NCBI RefSeq assembly: GCF_024129865.1
Contig: NZ_JAMYFE010000068.1
Coordinates: 24,808-88,807, forward strand
Origin: Stieleria tagensis
Lineage (GTDB): Bacteria; Planctomycetota; Planctomycetia; Pirellulales; Pirellulaceae
Length of the DNA stretch: 64,000 nucleotides
Direction of reading: 5' to 3'
The stretch's first letter is position 1; the number at the start of each line of letters is the position of its first letter. Below, one piece after another: positions 36,377 to 46,095 of this stretch. The notes beneath the pieces are model-generated. The model had not been told where the DNA came from. It did not search any database and saw only the letters and a program-made list of their open reading frames with translations. The position numbers and the translations under genes were made by a program.

Positions 36377-38275
36377 ATGGGGGATTCTAATCGGCTACGT
36401 CTTTCGCGCTCGGTTGCGCTGATTCGTTATCACCGGCCGGGGCAGTTTGTTTGGCGGAGCTACCGAGTTTTTCAACGTCAGCTGCGTCGACGGATGCCCG
36501 AGCGGTTGGTGTTTGTACCGCGACGAACGATCGCCAGTTGGAAACTCGGTGCCGACGTGGTGTGCCGGCAGATTGCCGAGCGACGACGATTTCTTTGGCC
36601 AGAGCGTTCCAGTGACGCAGCGAAGATTGCTGAGGGACGCTTCACTTTCTTGAACCAGACGCTCGATCTGAATGTGGATTCCGGCGACGGTGGTCAACGT
36701 CTCGATTGGAATCCCGATGCGCCTCGGTTGTGGCGGTTTCACTTGCATTGCCAGGAAGACCTGCTGGAACTGGCGGAGACCAAAGGGGCCGACGCGGCCT
36801 ATCAATTGATCGCGTCTTGGTTGGCGGAACCTAGGAATCAGTTCCCGACGCGTGATGCCGACGCTTGGCATCCATTCTGTCTCTCCCGGCGACTGCCTGT
36901 TTGGCTATCGTTGGCCAGCGTTGCGGAACCACCGCTCGAAATTGCCGGCGTATTTTGGGCCAGTGTTGCTGATCAGGTGAGTTGGCTGCGCAGAAATTGT
37001 GAATGGGATCTGGGCGGCAATCATTTGCTGGAGAATCTGACGGCGCTGTATTTGGCCGATAGTTTTTTAGAATTCCATGCCTACACCGGTCCCCGCGGTT
37101 CAATCGATCTGTCGCAGACGGGAATGCCCAAATCAAATTCCATTGAACGGACCGAACGGCTATTGCTGGAACAATTGGACGAGCAAATTCTGGAGACAGG
37201 CGAGCATTTTGAACGGACGCCGACCTACCATGCTTTGATGCTGGTGTGTGTGTTGCAGTGTATCGAAGCCGCGGATTTGAATGGCAGCGGCCAGCGTGAT
37301 CGATTGATCCGGGCGGCGAGCCGGATGAATTTGTTTGCCAAGTATCTGCGGCAGGCCAATGGCAGGTTTCCCTTGTTGTCGGATTCGGTTCAGGACGAGA
37401 CACCGGACCTGGACAAATTACTCGCTTGGGCTGATACCGCATGGGATCCGAGCATCACCAATACTCCGACACTGGACTATTGGACCTGCTTGTCTGGCGA
37501 CGGGGATCGGTTGTTGTTCGACACCGGCCCATTGGCTTGTGATCACCTGCCGGCTCATGGGCATGCCGATCTATTGCAAATCACGGCGACGATCGGCGGA
37601 CGAGAAGCGATCGTTGACACCGGGAATTTTGAATACTCGCCGACTCCGATGCGTCAACGCTGTCGATCCACCGCTGCCCACAACGTGTTGCAGTTAGGGG
37701 ACCAGGAGCAGTGTGATCTCTGGTCGAGTTTTCGCATGGGGCGGCGCGGCCATCCGGTATGGCGGCAAACCGGGCATGCCGAAGACTATTCCTGGTGCGC
37801 AGCGGCGCACAATGCGTATGGATGTTTGGTGGGCCGAGTCGTGATTTCGCATCGTCGGTGTTGGAATGTGATTGACTGGTTCCGCAAGGCGCCCGAGCCG
37901 GTGATCCCGACGTCACGATTGCATTGGCACCCGGATTGGAAGTTGGAGATGACGGAAGTTGACAATGTGGTTTTGGTCACACATTCAGAGCAGCCAAAAA
38001 TGCCAGCGTTGGTGCAGTGCATTGGAATGGGCAATCAAGCGATCCTCGACTCGAGTGTTTTCTGCCCCAACTTCGGCGAGCGTTTTGCGAATCAAGTGTT
38101 GGTGAATCGTTCCGGGCCGGCGACCGACGGTTGGCTTGGCTTTCGCGTGTCTCGCCACCCGATCGAGACACCCGTCCCGTTGACGTTTGACCTGTTTCCC
38201 AAGCATCTGGAATTCGTCTTGGACAAGCGAGACCGAATCAAGTTGTCATTGAAAGACGGATTCGTGATGCAGTGA
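36377..38275 (+). CDS. Heparinase II/III-family protein
   Basis: 632 residues. Residues ~100-340 form an alpha/alpha-toroid (WDLGGNHLLENLTALYLADS). The heparinase II/III beta-sandwich begins at LPAHGHADLLQITATIGG, continues VDTGNFEY and CRSTAAHNVLQLGDQEQ, then WSSFRMGRR. No signal peptide is evident, which is common in this biosynthetic-cluster subgroup. It could be a lyase that trims a uronic-acid polymer or a modifying enzyme of the same chain. Presence of ugd upstream makes a uronate-containing glycan plausible. GTG 36374 is an alternative start; GGGGAG precedes both. Confidence 0.88.
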   Translation: MGDSNRLRLSRSVALIRYHRPGQFVWRSYRVFQRQLRRRMPERLVFVPRRTIASWKLGADVVCRQIAERRRFLWPERSSDAAKIAEGRFTFLNQTLDLNVDSGDGGQRLDWNPDAPRLWRFHLHCQEDLLELAETKGADAAYQLIASWLAEPRNQFPTRDADAWHPFCLSRRLPVWLSLASVAEPPLEIAGVFWASVADQVSWLRRNCEWDLGGNHLLENLTALYLADSFLEFHAYTGPRGSIDLSQTGMPKSNSIERTERLLLEQLDEQILETGEHFERTPTYHALMLVCVLQCIEAADLNGSGQRDRLIRAASRMNLFAKYLRQANGRFPLLSDSVQDETPDLDKLLAWADTAWDPSITNTPTLDYWTCLSGDGDRLLFDTGPLACDHLPAHGHADLLQITATIGGREAIVDTGNFEYSPTPMRQRCRSTAAHNVLQLGDQEQCDLWSSFRMGRRGHPVWRQTGHAEDYSWCAAAHNAYGCLVGRVVISHRRCWNVIDWFRKAPEPVIPTSRLHWHPDWKLEMTEVDNVVLVTHSEQPKMPALVQCIGMGNQAILDSSVFCPNFGERFANQVLVNRSGPATDGWLGFRVSRHPIETPVPLTFDLFPKHLEFVLDKRDRIKLSLKDGFVMQ

Positions 38276-38289
38276 TGAAGCGGTGTGTT

Positions 38290-38461
38290 GGTAGCTGATC
38301 CCGCCAGGGTTCAGACCAAGCGCAACTCGACCGTTTTAACTGGACTCCGGTTAGCTCGTCTCGCCGTGCCGACCGACTGAACCCTGGCGGGATCAGCTAC
38401 GAAGTCACCCTTGCTGCGATCGGGGTTGAAAGCTTTCTGAACCCTGGCGGGATCAGCTACG
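38290..38461. repeat. Family B repeat cluster
   Basis: One left arm (GTAGCTGATCCCGCCAGGG..., 38291) and two right arms (CTGAACCCTGGCGGGATCAG at 38377 and 38438), each followed by CTACGAAG and ACACC or TCACC. It is a reduced version of the array at 13002-13575. Located between the convergent heparinase and mogA genes, it may act as a terminator. Confidence 0.85.
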
Positions 38462-38505
38462 AAGACACCTCGTGTGTCGGCGATCTCGTGGGTAGTGGAG
38501 GCCGG

Positions 38506-39069
38506 TCACTGGGGTGGACGGAAGGCTTGGATGCGGGCAGGGTTGGTTTCTAGGCGTGGACCGTTCATTAGGTCGATGCAGTAGGGGACCGCTGGAAAGA
38601 CGGCGTCCAGGCATTCGGCAATGGCTTTGGGTTTGCCCGGCAGGTTGATGATCAGGCTGTCGCCCAATAAGCCGGCGGTCTGTCGTGAAAGAATCGCCGT
38701 GGCGACTTTCTCTAGCGAGACTTTACGCATTAGTTCACCGAAGCCGGGCATCATGCGGTCACAAACGGCCTCGGTTGCCTCTGGCGTGACGTCGCGTTTT
38801 GACGGACCGGTTCCGCCGGTCGTGACCACTAAACAGCATTGCTGTTGTTGGCACAGTTCGCGCAGCGTCCGCTCGATGGTTTCTCGGTCGTCCGGGATGA
38901 TGCGGGCAATGGGCTGCCAATTCGACGTCAGCACTTCATCGAGATAGGAGTGGATCGCGGGGCCGCCACGGTCTTCGTATTCGCCGCGACTGGCGCGGTC
39001 GGAGACCGTGACGATACCGATTCTCGCAATCGAATCGCTCGATTGATCGTGGGTGGGGGGGTGATTCAC
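38506..39069 (-). CDS. mogA: Molybdopterin adenylyltransferase (MogA/MoaB family)
   Basis: 187 residues. Adenylylates molybdopterin for molybdenum insertion. Family motifs: RIGIVTVSDRASRGEYEDRG, VVTTGGTGPSKRDVTPEAT (MPT-binding TGGTG), and DSLIINLPGKPKAIAECL. It overlaps the upstream peptidase gene by 4 bases, so the two form one transcription unit. No other Moco genes are in the window. MogA versus MoaB cannot be fully separated by eye. Confidence 0.9.
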   Translation of the reverse strand: MNHPPTHDQSSDSIARIGIVTVSDRASRGEYEDRGGPAIHSYLDEVLTSNWQPIARIIPDDRETIERTLRELCQQQQCCLVVTTGGTGPSKRDVTPEATEAVCDRMMPGFGELMRKVSLEKVATAILSRQTAGLLGDSLIINLPGKPKAIAECLDAVFPAVPYCIDLMNGPRLETNPARIQAFRPPQ

Positions 39070-40208
39070 TTCCAGTCCAATCCGTCATGTAGCTGATTCA
39101 GACACTGTGCGTCACCCTCGCGCACGACCAGCATGTCTTCGACACGCACGCCGCCGTCGTTTCGCCCGTACAGTCCCGGTTCGATTGTGAAGACTTCTCG
39201 CTCGAGTAATGGCCCGCCGCCAAAGTCCAACAGGATTGGCTCGTGGACTTCGAGTCCGATGCCGTGGCCGGTGCCATGCTGCAGACTCGGTTGGTCAGTG
39301 ATCTTGCCACGTGAGAGTTCGTAGCCGCCATCCATCAATGCGGCATCGGAGGCACGGTGGACTTGATCGGCAGTGTTCCCGACTCTCAGTTGGTTCGCTG
39401 CTGCGTGTTTGGCACGGATCACCGCGCGGTGCATGTTTTGCACCGTTTCGCTAGGTTGGCCGTTGACAACCGTCCGTGTGCAATCGCCCCAGTAGCGTGT
39501 TTGGTTGTTCATTGGGAACAAGTCGACGATCACAGGAACGTTGACGCGCAAGGGGCCATCGCCGGCATGGTGGCAATCAGCTACTTCGGGCGCCGTGGCA
39601 ACAATGGCGCCGTGCGACATCGAGTAATCACGCTTCAAGAATTCTGCCGCAGCGATTGCTCGCGTTCTTTGGCTGGTCAAAACTTGGCCATCGTGCATCA
39701 ACAGGCCGTCGGCGTTTACCGGGCAGTGGGCGATCAGTTCGCAGATCAATCGCATGACGGTTTCGGTCACCGACTGTGATTGAATCAACGCCTCGATCTC
39801 TTGTTCTGATTTTTGCCGTCGATCGACGACCCCCAGATCGGGATCGTAGGTGAGCTCCACGCCGGATTGTTGTAGGTGCCAGGCAAAAATGTACGGCAGG
39901 CTGCGATCGACCGTTGCGGCGACGATACCTTCACGCCGGCAAAATTCAGCGACGGCTTGAGCGGTGGCGGTTTCGCGATCCGGGTCCAATGATTCGGGCG
40001 GCGTATAATCGGCCGGACAAACGACTTGGTCGGCATCACTGTTGGCGCGAACCCGGTCCATTTCCAAGTCGCGAACCAGAGCAACGCTGCGCTGGTTGGT
40101 CTGGACCCAAGCGGAGGGGTCCCCCAGCGCGACACGAACACGTCGATACAGGGAGGGGTTTTTATCCGCGATTCCCGCGAAGATGACGGTGGAAGGTCGA
40201 TTCGGCAT
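39066..40208 (-). CDS. M24-family metallopeptidase (Xaa-Pro aminopeptidase-like)
   Basis: 380 residues. The pita-bread C-domain shows metal ligands in VIVDLFPMNNQTRYWGDCTRT (two Asp), HGTGHGIGLEVHE (His), TIEPGLYG (Glu) and VRVEDMLVV (Glu). The N-domain is creatinase-like (DRSLPYIFAWHLQQSGVELT). Presumably releases N-terminal residues before proline; PepP/PepQ type. Cytoplasmic, no leader. Coupled to mogA by a 4-base overlap, with no obvious functional link. Confidence 0.9.
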   Translation of the reverse strand: MPNRPSTVIFAGIADKNPSLYRRVRVALGDPSAWVQTNQRSVALVRDLEMDRVRANSDADQVVCPADYTPPESLDPDRETATAQAVAEFCRREGIVAATVDRSLPYIFAWHLQQSGVELTYDPDLGVVDRRQKSEQEIEALIQSQSVTETVMRLICELIAHCPVNADGLLMHDGQVLTSQRTRAIAAAEFLKRDYSMSHGAIVATAPEVADCHHAGDGPLRVNVPVIVDLFPMNNQTRYWGDCTRTVVNGQPSETVQNMHRAVIRAKHAAANQLRVGNTADQVHRASDAALMDGGYELSRGKITDQPSLQHGTGHGIGLEVHEPILLDFGGGPLLEREVFTIEPGLYGRNDGGVRVEDMLVVREGDAQCLNQLHDGLDWK

Positions 40209-40731
40209 CTTGGTACTGGGTGAGAGGGCGTCGGTTCAGAAGGATGGGTTATAGTCGATTTGCCCCATCTTTCGAATCCGGCCTGTGGTCAGAGTAGGCC
40301 AGGTGAAACCTGGCGAAGGAATTTTGAGATTGCGTTTTTCAATTTGGCATTGGTTTTGGTAACGCGAGGACGCGAGAGTTGTGAAGCCGGCGTTTGGGGG
40401 AGAGGGGAGCCAGATTTTGAATTGTGTAGACACCCATGCCCAAGGGAGAGCGAAGAAATCGAAGTCGCAATTTGCTCGACTCTTTCAATTAACAATGAAG
40501 ATTGGCGCAATTTCAAAACGCACGCGTCAGACTTACCGCCAGGTTTCACCTGGCCTACTGGCCACACCAGCGTCAGCGGGTGTTGTGGAAAATAATACCG
40601 GTCGGACAAATCCTCCACACCAGCGCTGTTGGAGCGGTGAGTTCGGTGGCGTCGGTTGCTATGCTTGGCGGATCGGTTTGGCGATGCCTCTGTGGCATCA
40701 ATCTGAATCACTCTCCAACTTTAGTGACCTG
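40209..40731. other. Gene-free repeat region before the SGNH hydrolase
   Basis: Holds family A copies at 40292-40315 and, inverted, at 40538-40560, and a right half of family C (GTCGGACAAATCCTCCACAC) at about 40600-40623. Part of 40330-40500 resembles the decayed stretch at 5930-6100 (GGGAGAGCGAAGAAATCGAA against GGGAGAGTGAAGAGATCGAA), so a further, older repeat may exist. An open frame from 40381 runs into the hydrolase but encodes only repeat sequence before 40732. Confidence 0.65.
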
Positions 40732-41838
40732 ATGAATTTAGTTTGCAATCGAAGAACGTTTGCAGCGGCGTCCGCATGGGGGCTGGCCGCATTCTCAACC
40801 GCGCGTCTGTCGGCATCGGATTCTGATTCGATCGGTTGGCACGATGTTCAGGAGTGGGGTGTGGAGGGCCGCGGGTTCGCGGATACGGATCTGTATTTCG
40901 ATCGTTTGCCAGCGCGGGCTAACGGGGTGGTGCGAAACGCAGTTTGGGGATTGAGTCGTCACTCGGCTGGGATGATGGTTCGCTTCCGCACCGACGCGAC
41001 AGAGATTCACGCGGACTACGAACTCGGGTCAGCAAGTCTGGCAATGCCCCACATGCCTGCGACCGGGGTTAGCGGGTTGGACTTGTACGGCCAGGATACA
41101 GACGGCCGTTGGAAGTGGGTTGCCGTTTGCAAGCCGAATGCGCAGAAAATGAAGTTGAAATTGATCGACGGACTGCGTGAGGGACTTCGAAACTATGCCA
41201 TCTATTTGCCGCTTTATAACTCCACGCGAACCTTGAAGATCGGTGTGCCGTCGGGCAACCGGTTTGAAGCAATCGAGCCACGAACGGAAAAGCCGATTGT
41301 GTTCTATGGCACATCGATCACGCACGGTGCCAGTGCCTCGCGACCGGGAATGCCTCACCCGGCGATCCTGGGACGACGATTGGACCATCCGGTGATCAAT
41401 CTTGGTTTTTCCGGCAATGGAAAACTGGAGCCAGAAGTGGGGCGATTCTTGGTCGAATTGGATCCCAGCGTGTACGTGTTGGATTGTCTGCCGAATATGG
41501 TCGCCGCCGAGGTTGCCGAGCGGACGGAGCCGATGGTCCGGCAATTGCGCAGTGCGCATCCCGACGTGCCGATCGTGTTGGCCGAAGACCGCAATTATGC
41601 CAATTCGTGGGTGCGACCGGCCCAGCAAGAACGCAATCGGTCCAGCCAACTAGAATTTCAAAACGCCTACGCCCGATTGTTGGACGCAGGCGTCGCGGGG
41701 TTATTCTATCTGCCGGGCGAACGATTGCTCGACGCAAACGGTGATGACACCACCGATGGATCGCATCCGTCAGATCTAGGATTTTACAATCAAGCAAACG
41801 CGTTTGAGCCGGTGCTTCGACGCGCATTGAACTTGTAA
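40732..41838 (+). CDS. Secreted SGNH/GDSL hydrolase
   Basis: 368 residues from ATG 40732. Tat-like leader NRRTFAAASAWGLAAFSTARL, cleavage probably near ARLSAS. An N-terminal beta domain (~30-185) precedes the hydrolase domain: block I PIVFYGTSITHG (nucleophile Ser ~195), block III GFSGNGKLEPEVG, and block V DGSHPSDLGF with the Asp-His pair. Planctomycetes carry many such exported esterases acting on acetylated or sulfated glycans (family knowledge). First of a group of exported proteins. Confidence 0.87.
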   Translation: MNLVCNRRTFAAASAWGLAAFSTARLSASDSDSIGWHDVQEWGVEGRGFADTDLYFDRLPARANGVVRNAVWGLSRHSAGMMVRFRTDATEIHADYELGSASLAMPHMPATGVSGLDLYGQDTDGRWKWVAVCKPNAQKMKLKLIDGLREGLRNYAIYLPLYNSTRTLKIGVPSGNRFEAIEPRTEKPIVFYGTSITHGASASRPGMPHPAILGRRLDHPVINLGFSGNGKLEPEVGRFLVELDPSVYVLDCLPNMVAAEVAERTEPMVRQLRSAHPDVPIVLAEDRNYANSWVRPAQQERNRSSQLEFQNAYARLLDAGVAGLFYLPGERLLDANGDDTTDGSHPSDLGFYNQANAFEPVLRRALNL

Positions 41839-41916
41839 CGGTTCGACACGGATCCATCACGCGACAGATTCTGTAGAATACGACAAACGCCACTTTCTCT
41901 GATCAACCACACAGCG

Positions 41917-43209
41917 ATGTATAAAATCTCTCTTTTGCTCGTCTTGTCCCTCAGTGTTCTTCCAACGCGGTGGATGGGGCAGGCATCCGCGGCGGATGCG
42001 GATTCAACGACGCCGACCTTCGAGTCGACCGATTGGCCCTGTTGGCGAGGACCGGATCACAATGGGATCGCCAGTTCGGACCAAGACCCGCCGACTGAGT
42101 GGAGCGAGACTGAAAACGTGGTTTGGCGGACGGCAATTCCAGGGCGCGGGCATGGATCAGCGATGGTCTTTGGTGACGCCGTTTACGTGCCGACCGCCGA
42201 CGCCGAGCGAACTGTTCAGTCGGTGATTTGTTTGGATCGGGAGACTGGAAAGCAGCGTTGGGAAGCCATTGTCCATCAGGGCAAAGCGGAAAATAAGAGC
42301 ACGCGTCAAGCCAACGAACGAGCCTCCTTTGCCTCGTCGACGATTGCGACCGATGGGCAGCGGTTGTTTGTAAATTTCCTGTATGGTGACGCGGTGTTCA
42401 CGTCTGCTTTGGATCTGCAGGGGAATGTTTTGTGGCAACAACGATTGTGTGACTACATACTGCACCAAGGTTATGGATCGTCGCCGACGGTCTATCGTCA
42501 ATTGGTGATCGCAGCAGCTGATAACAAAGGCGGTGGTGCAATCGTTGCCATGAACCGCGATTCGGGGGAAGTGGTTTGGCGGCGCGATCGCCCAGCCAAA
42601 CCCAACTATGCTTCTCCAGTCGTATTTACGATTGATGGCCAGGATCAATTGATCGTCACGGGATGTGATTTGGTCACCAGTTTGGATCCGGCGACCGGTC
42701 AAACACGCTGGGAAATCGAAGGTGCGACGACGGAGTGTGTGACCACGTCGGTGACAGATGGCACACACGTCTTCAGCAGCGGTGGCTACCCCGACAACCA
42801 CATCAGCGCCGTTGTGGCTGATGGATCAGGAAAGGTCGCCTGGCGAACCAAGACCCGTGACTACGTTCCGTCGATGCTGCAACGCGACGGAGTCTTGTAT
42901 GCAACACTCGATGCCGGAATCGCAACTTGCATCGAGTGTGAAACGGGCGAAACCCTCTGGAAAGCTCGATTGGGAGGAACCTTCAGTGCTTCTCCGGTGA
43001 TGGTGGGAGATTTGATTTATGCGACCAATGAACAGGGCGAGACGTTTGTGTTCAAAGCGAATCGCGAGAGCTTTGAGCAAGTCGCGCACAGCAAATTGGG
43101 TGAAAGCGTATTTGCCACGCCCACGATCTGCGGCGGACGGATCTACACGCGCGTCGCGCATTATGAAAACGATAAACGTCAAGAATATCTGTACTGTATC
43201 GGCCAGTAG
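41917..43209 (+). CDS. Exported PQQ-like beta-propeller protein (BamB-like)
   Basis: 430 residues. Signal peptide MYKISLLLVLSLSVLPTRWM, cleaved near ASA. Propeller blades are marked by repeats such as LDRETGKQRWEAIV, ALDLQGNVLWQQRL, MNRDSGEVVWRRD and IECETGETLWKARL; the first blade has WPCWRGPDHNGIA. There is no catalytic PQQ-dehydrogenase signature, so a binding or scaffold role is more likely. It shares architecture with 46096-47388. Confidence 0.87.
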   Translation: MYKISLLLVLSLSVLPTRWMGQASAADADSTTPTFESTDWPCWRGPDHNGIASSDQDPPTEWSETENVVWRTAIPGRGHGSAMVFGDAVYVPTADAERTVQSVICLDRETGKQRWEAIVHQGKAENKSTRQANERASFASSTIATDGQRLFVNFLYGDAVFTSALDLQGNVLWQQRLCDYILHQGYGSSPTVYRQLVIAAADNKGGGAIVAMNRDSGEVVWRRDRPAKPNYASPVVFTIDGQDQLIVTGCDLVTSLDPATGQTRWEIEGATTECVTTSVTDGTHVFSSGGYPDNHISAVVADGSGKVAWRTKTRDYVPSMLQRDGVLYATLDAGIATCIECETGETLWKARLGGTFSASPVMVGDLIYATNEQGETFVFKANRESFEQVAHSKLGESVFATPTICGGRIYTRVAHYENDKRQEYLYCIGQ

Positions 43210-43290
43210 GTGTGTGGGATCGTAACAAGATCCACTGCGGCGGTGTGGCTTTGCTGCCCACTGAATTGCGTCGGCTATATTGGAGATCGA

Positions 43291-44754
43291 ATGATGCTGA
43301 TGGTTTGGTTGGTATTGGTGTTGGCGTCGGTTGGGACTGCGTTTGGACAGGACGCTGACCTGAGTGGTCAGCGGGTTCCGGGGTACAAAGGCATCTGGTT
43401 CACTTTGGGGCAGTTTTATGGCAAGGGATCAGTGCAGCAAGCCTATCTTCCAGCCTCGCGTGAACCCGTCTTCCCCTATGGCGACAAGTATTCGGGTGGG
43501 CTGGGGACTTACACCGCAAAGCACACGCCGCTGGCGATCTACAGTGAGCAAGCCGACAAGACGTTCTTTGTTTATGGCGGCACAACGAACGCCAAAGAAC
43601 GGCATCTGTTGTGCATGATCTCTTATTACGACCACCGTACCCACCAGGTTCCGCAGCCGGTGGTGGTGCATGACAAACAGACGGTCAACGACCCGCACGA
43701 TAACCCCAGTCTGGCGATCGACAAGGATGGTTTTTTATGGGTCTTTGTCAGCGGACGCGCTCGGGCCAGACCCGGGTTTAAATACAGAAGCACCCAGCCG
43801 TGGAGTATCGATTCGTTTGAGTTGATCACAACCGAAGAGATGACGTATCCGCAGCCGCATTACAACCGTGATCGTGGGTTCCTGCACTTGTTCACAAAGT
43901 ACACCGGGGTGCGGGAGTTGTATTGGGAACAAAGCAAGGATGGGATCGAATGGTCCAAAGATCAAAAGCTGGCGGGAATTCGAGAGGCCGGCGACAATCG
44001 AGGCGGGCACTATCAAACCAGTGCTTCGCATGGAGATGTAGTCGGCACGTTCTTCAATCGCCATCCTAACGGCAACGTCGATCAGCGGACCGATTTGTAC
44101 TATTTGCAAACGTCTGACCAAGGGCGGACATGGACCACCGTCGATGGCCAACCACTGACGATTCCGCTGACAGAAGTCGAATCGCCGGCACGGGTGATTG
44201 ACTATGCCTCCAAGCGGCGGAACGTGTATTTAAAAGACATGGGATTTGATAACGATGGAAACCCCGTGTTGCTGTACGTTACCAGCGCGGGGCACGAACC
44301 GGGGCCACCCAATGATCCACGTGAATTTTGTTTGACGCGATGGGACGGTCTCGCTTGGCAAACCTCCACGCTATGCGCCACTGACCACAACTATGACATG
44401 GGCAGTTTGTATTTGCAGCCAGCCCATTGGCGCGTTCTGGTCCCTTCGGCAGCCGGCCCCCAGCCCTATCATGGTGGCGGTGAAATGGTGCTTTGGCACA
44501 GTGAGGATCAGGGGGCGACTTGGTCAGTGGAGCGGCCCGTCACACAATCCAGCCCCCGCAATCACAATTATGCGCGCCGTCCACTTCGCGCCAAAGACCC
44601 GTTCTATGCGTTTTGGGCCGACGGGGATCCGACGGAATTGAGTGAGAGTCGGCTGTATTTTTCCGATTCCGACGGCAAACGGGTTTGGCAATTGCCTGGC
44701 ACGATGCAGCAACCGTTTGCCGAGCCGACGTTGGTCGTTCCGCGAGAACGTTGA
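43291..44754 (+). CDS. Exported BNR-4 repeat protein (sialidase-like propeller)
   Basis: 487 residues from ATG 43291 (GGAGA six bases before). Signal peptide MMLMVWLVLVLASVGTAFGQ. BNR-4 pattern: GYKGIWFTLGQ, YGDKYSGGLGTYTAKHTPLA, FFVYGGTT, then Asp-box-like turns (TSDQGRTWTTV, SEDQGATWSV). Members are found in polysaccharide utilisation contexts, with a presumed glycan-binding or hydrolase fold. Catalytic residues cannot be assigned. Confidence 0.85.
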   Translation: MMLMVWLVLVLASVGTAFGQDADLSGQRVPGYKGIWFTLGQFYGKGSVQQAYLPASREPVFPYGDKYSGGLGTYTAKHTPLAIYSEQADKTFFVYGGTTNAKERHLLCMISYYDHRTHQVPQPVVVHDKQTVNDPHDNPSLAIDKDGFLWVFVSGRARARPGFKYRSTQPWSIDSFELITTEEMTYPQPHYNRDRGFLHLFTKYTGVRELYWEQSKDGIEWSKDQKLAGIREAGDNRGGHYQTSASHGDVVGTFFNRHPNGNVDQRTDLYYLQTSDQGRTWTTVDGQPLTIPLTEVESPARVIDYASKRRNVYLKDMGFDNDGNPVLLYVTSAGHEPGPPNDPREFCLTRWDGLAWQTSTLCATDHNYDMGSLYLQPAHWRVLVPSAAGPQPYHGGGEMVLWHSEDQGATWSVERPVTQSSPRNHNYARRPLRAKDPFYAFWADGDPTELSESRLYFSDSDGKRVWQLPGTMQQPFAEPTLVVPRER

Positions 44755-44780
44755 ATCGCAGCCATGCGCGAGTGGCGCGG

Positions 44781-44848
44781 TGTGGCGGATTTATCCGACT
44801 GGAGTGGCGTTGCTGCGGGAACGAAAACCGGTCGGATAAATCCTGGAG
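44781..44848. repeat. Family C inverted repeat (variant) plus a family D element
   Basis: Arms TGTGGCGGATTTATCCGACTGG and the complement GTCGGATAAATCCTGGAG around a ~25-nt loop. About 45 bases to the right, GCAGCGTGAACTCCAACGGT (near 44901) is the inverted form of the GTTGGAGTTCACGCT element from the array at 10975. It lies between convergent BNR-4 and Gfo/Idh genes. Confidence 0.8.
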
Positions 44849-44928
44849 TGAAGGGATCTTGAGCGAGATCGACTACTCCGCACTTCGTCTGGCACGCTGC
44901 AGCGTGAACTCCAACGGTGTGGATTTCT

Positions 44929-45930
44929 TTATTCGCTTTGCCATTGGCAAATTTGGATGGCGTCTGCGGCTAGTTTGCCATCTAGCAGTGGAGAGACCGT
45001 TCCGCTGCGCAGCGACTCCGCGGCGGCGTCGATCTCTTTGACAAAGCTGGAAATGGGATCGCCATCGCCCAGTTCGGGACGCTCGACGGTGCCGTCTTGG
45101 TGCAGGATGACCAACGGAATCGTGGCAGTCGTCTCGTCGCTGTAGGCTGCGAATTCAAACTGGATGGTTGCCTTTTCAAACGAGACCTCGTAGCCATGGG
45201 TGAATCCGCGTGCCGGTGAATCGATCACGCCTCCACCAGCTGAAACGGGGCGACCGTCCGAATACCGAAATAGCGTTTCGTAAAACTTTGGCACGCCACT
45301 GTGGCGAATGCAGCTCGATTGGACTGAGTCAGGCATACCGAACAGAATTCGGATCAGATGCGCGTCGTGGACATGCAAATCAATCAGCGGACCTCCAACA
45401 CTCGTCGGGTCATAAAAATCGGGGATCCAATCGGGCGGTGAAATGGTTCGTTTGAATCGGCCGGCGATCGGCCGGCCATAGCGACCATCATTTGCGGCCT
45501 GTACCAGCAGCTCGAATTCCGGCATGAAGGGCAGTACGTGGGCCACCATCACATCGCCTGGTTGTCCCATTGCGGCAAGCCGATTTGCATCATCAGCCGT
45601 CAACGCCAGCGGTTTTTCGCACAACACCTTCTTACCGGCGGCGAGGGACTTTTCGATCGCCTCGGCATGCAAACTTGGTGGCAGACAAATGTCGATCAAT
45701 TCGATCGAATCGTCTTCTAGCATTGCGTCAAGCGAGTCAAACACCGAGAGTTGGGAGACGTCGATCTGTTCACCTGGAGGTCCAAAGTTGCCTTGAATTC
45801 CAGTCCAATCGCCACCGCGTTTGCCTGCGTCGCGGCTGCAAAACGCGACCAATTCAGCTTGATTACTTCGCTGGTAGGCCAGATAGTGAATCCAACCCAT
45901 AAATCCGACCCCAACAATTCCCGCTCGCAT
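44929..45930 (-). CDS. Gfo/Idh/MocA-family oxidoreductase
   Basis: 333 residues. NAD-binding RAGIVGVGFMGWIHYLAYQ, the LIDICLPPSLHAEAIEKSL strand, the signature KKVLCEKPLAL, and a C-domain containing DLHVHDAHLIRILFG. Acts on a sugar or inositol with NAD(P)(H); substrate unknown. No leader. It is divergent from the second PQQ propeller with ~165 bases between. Good candidate for catabolism of the sugar released by the neighbouring exported enzymes (inference). Confidence 0.88.
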   Translation of the reverse strand: MRAGIVGVGFMGWIHYLAYQRSNQAELVAFCSRDAGKRGGDWTGIQGNFGPPGEQIDVSQLSVFDSLDAMLEDDSIELIDICLPPSLHAEAIEKSLAAGKKVLCEKPLALTADDANRLAAMGQPGDVMVAHVLPFMPEFELLVQAANDGRYGRPIAGRFKRTISPPDWIPDFYDPTSVGGPLIDLHVHDAHLIRILFGMPDSVQSSCIRHSGVPKFYETLFRYSDGRPVSAGGGVIDSPARGFTHGYEVSFEKATIQFEFAAYSDETTATIPLVILHQDGTVERPELGDGDPISSFVKEIDAAAESLRSGTVSPLLDGKLAADAIQICQWQSE

Positions 45931-46095
45931 ACGCTGTATCGTCCTTCGTCCGTTACCCTAATTGAATTGAACCCAGCGACGGATTGTAAACGTTTCTTCA
46001 CCGCCAGACTGCGCGGAGCATGAAATTCGGTGTCGGCGTTGCGCCGGTCGAGAGAGGCGTCTTGGCTGGGAATGATCTTTTTTCCATCAGTTGTC

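Noticed and set aside
41917..43209. PQQ-dependent alcohol dehydrogenase
   Set aside because: Only propeller blade motifs are present; the PQQ- and Ca-binding catalytic residues and the usual ~600-residue length are missing.
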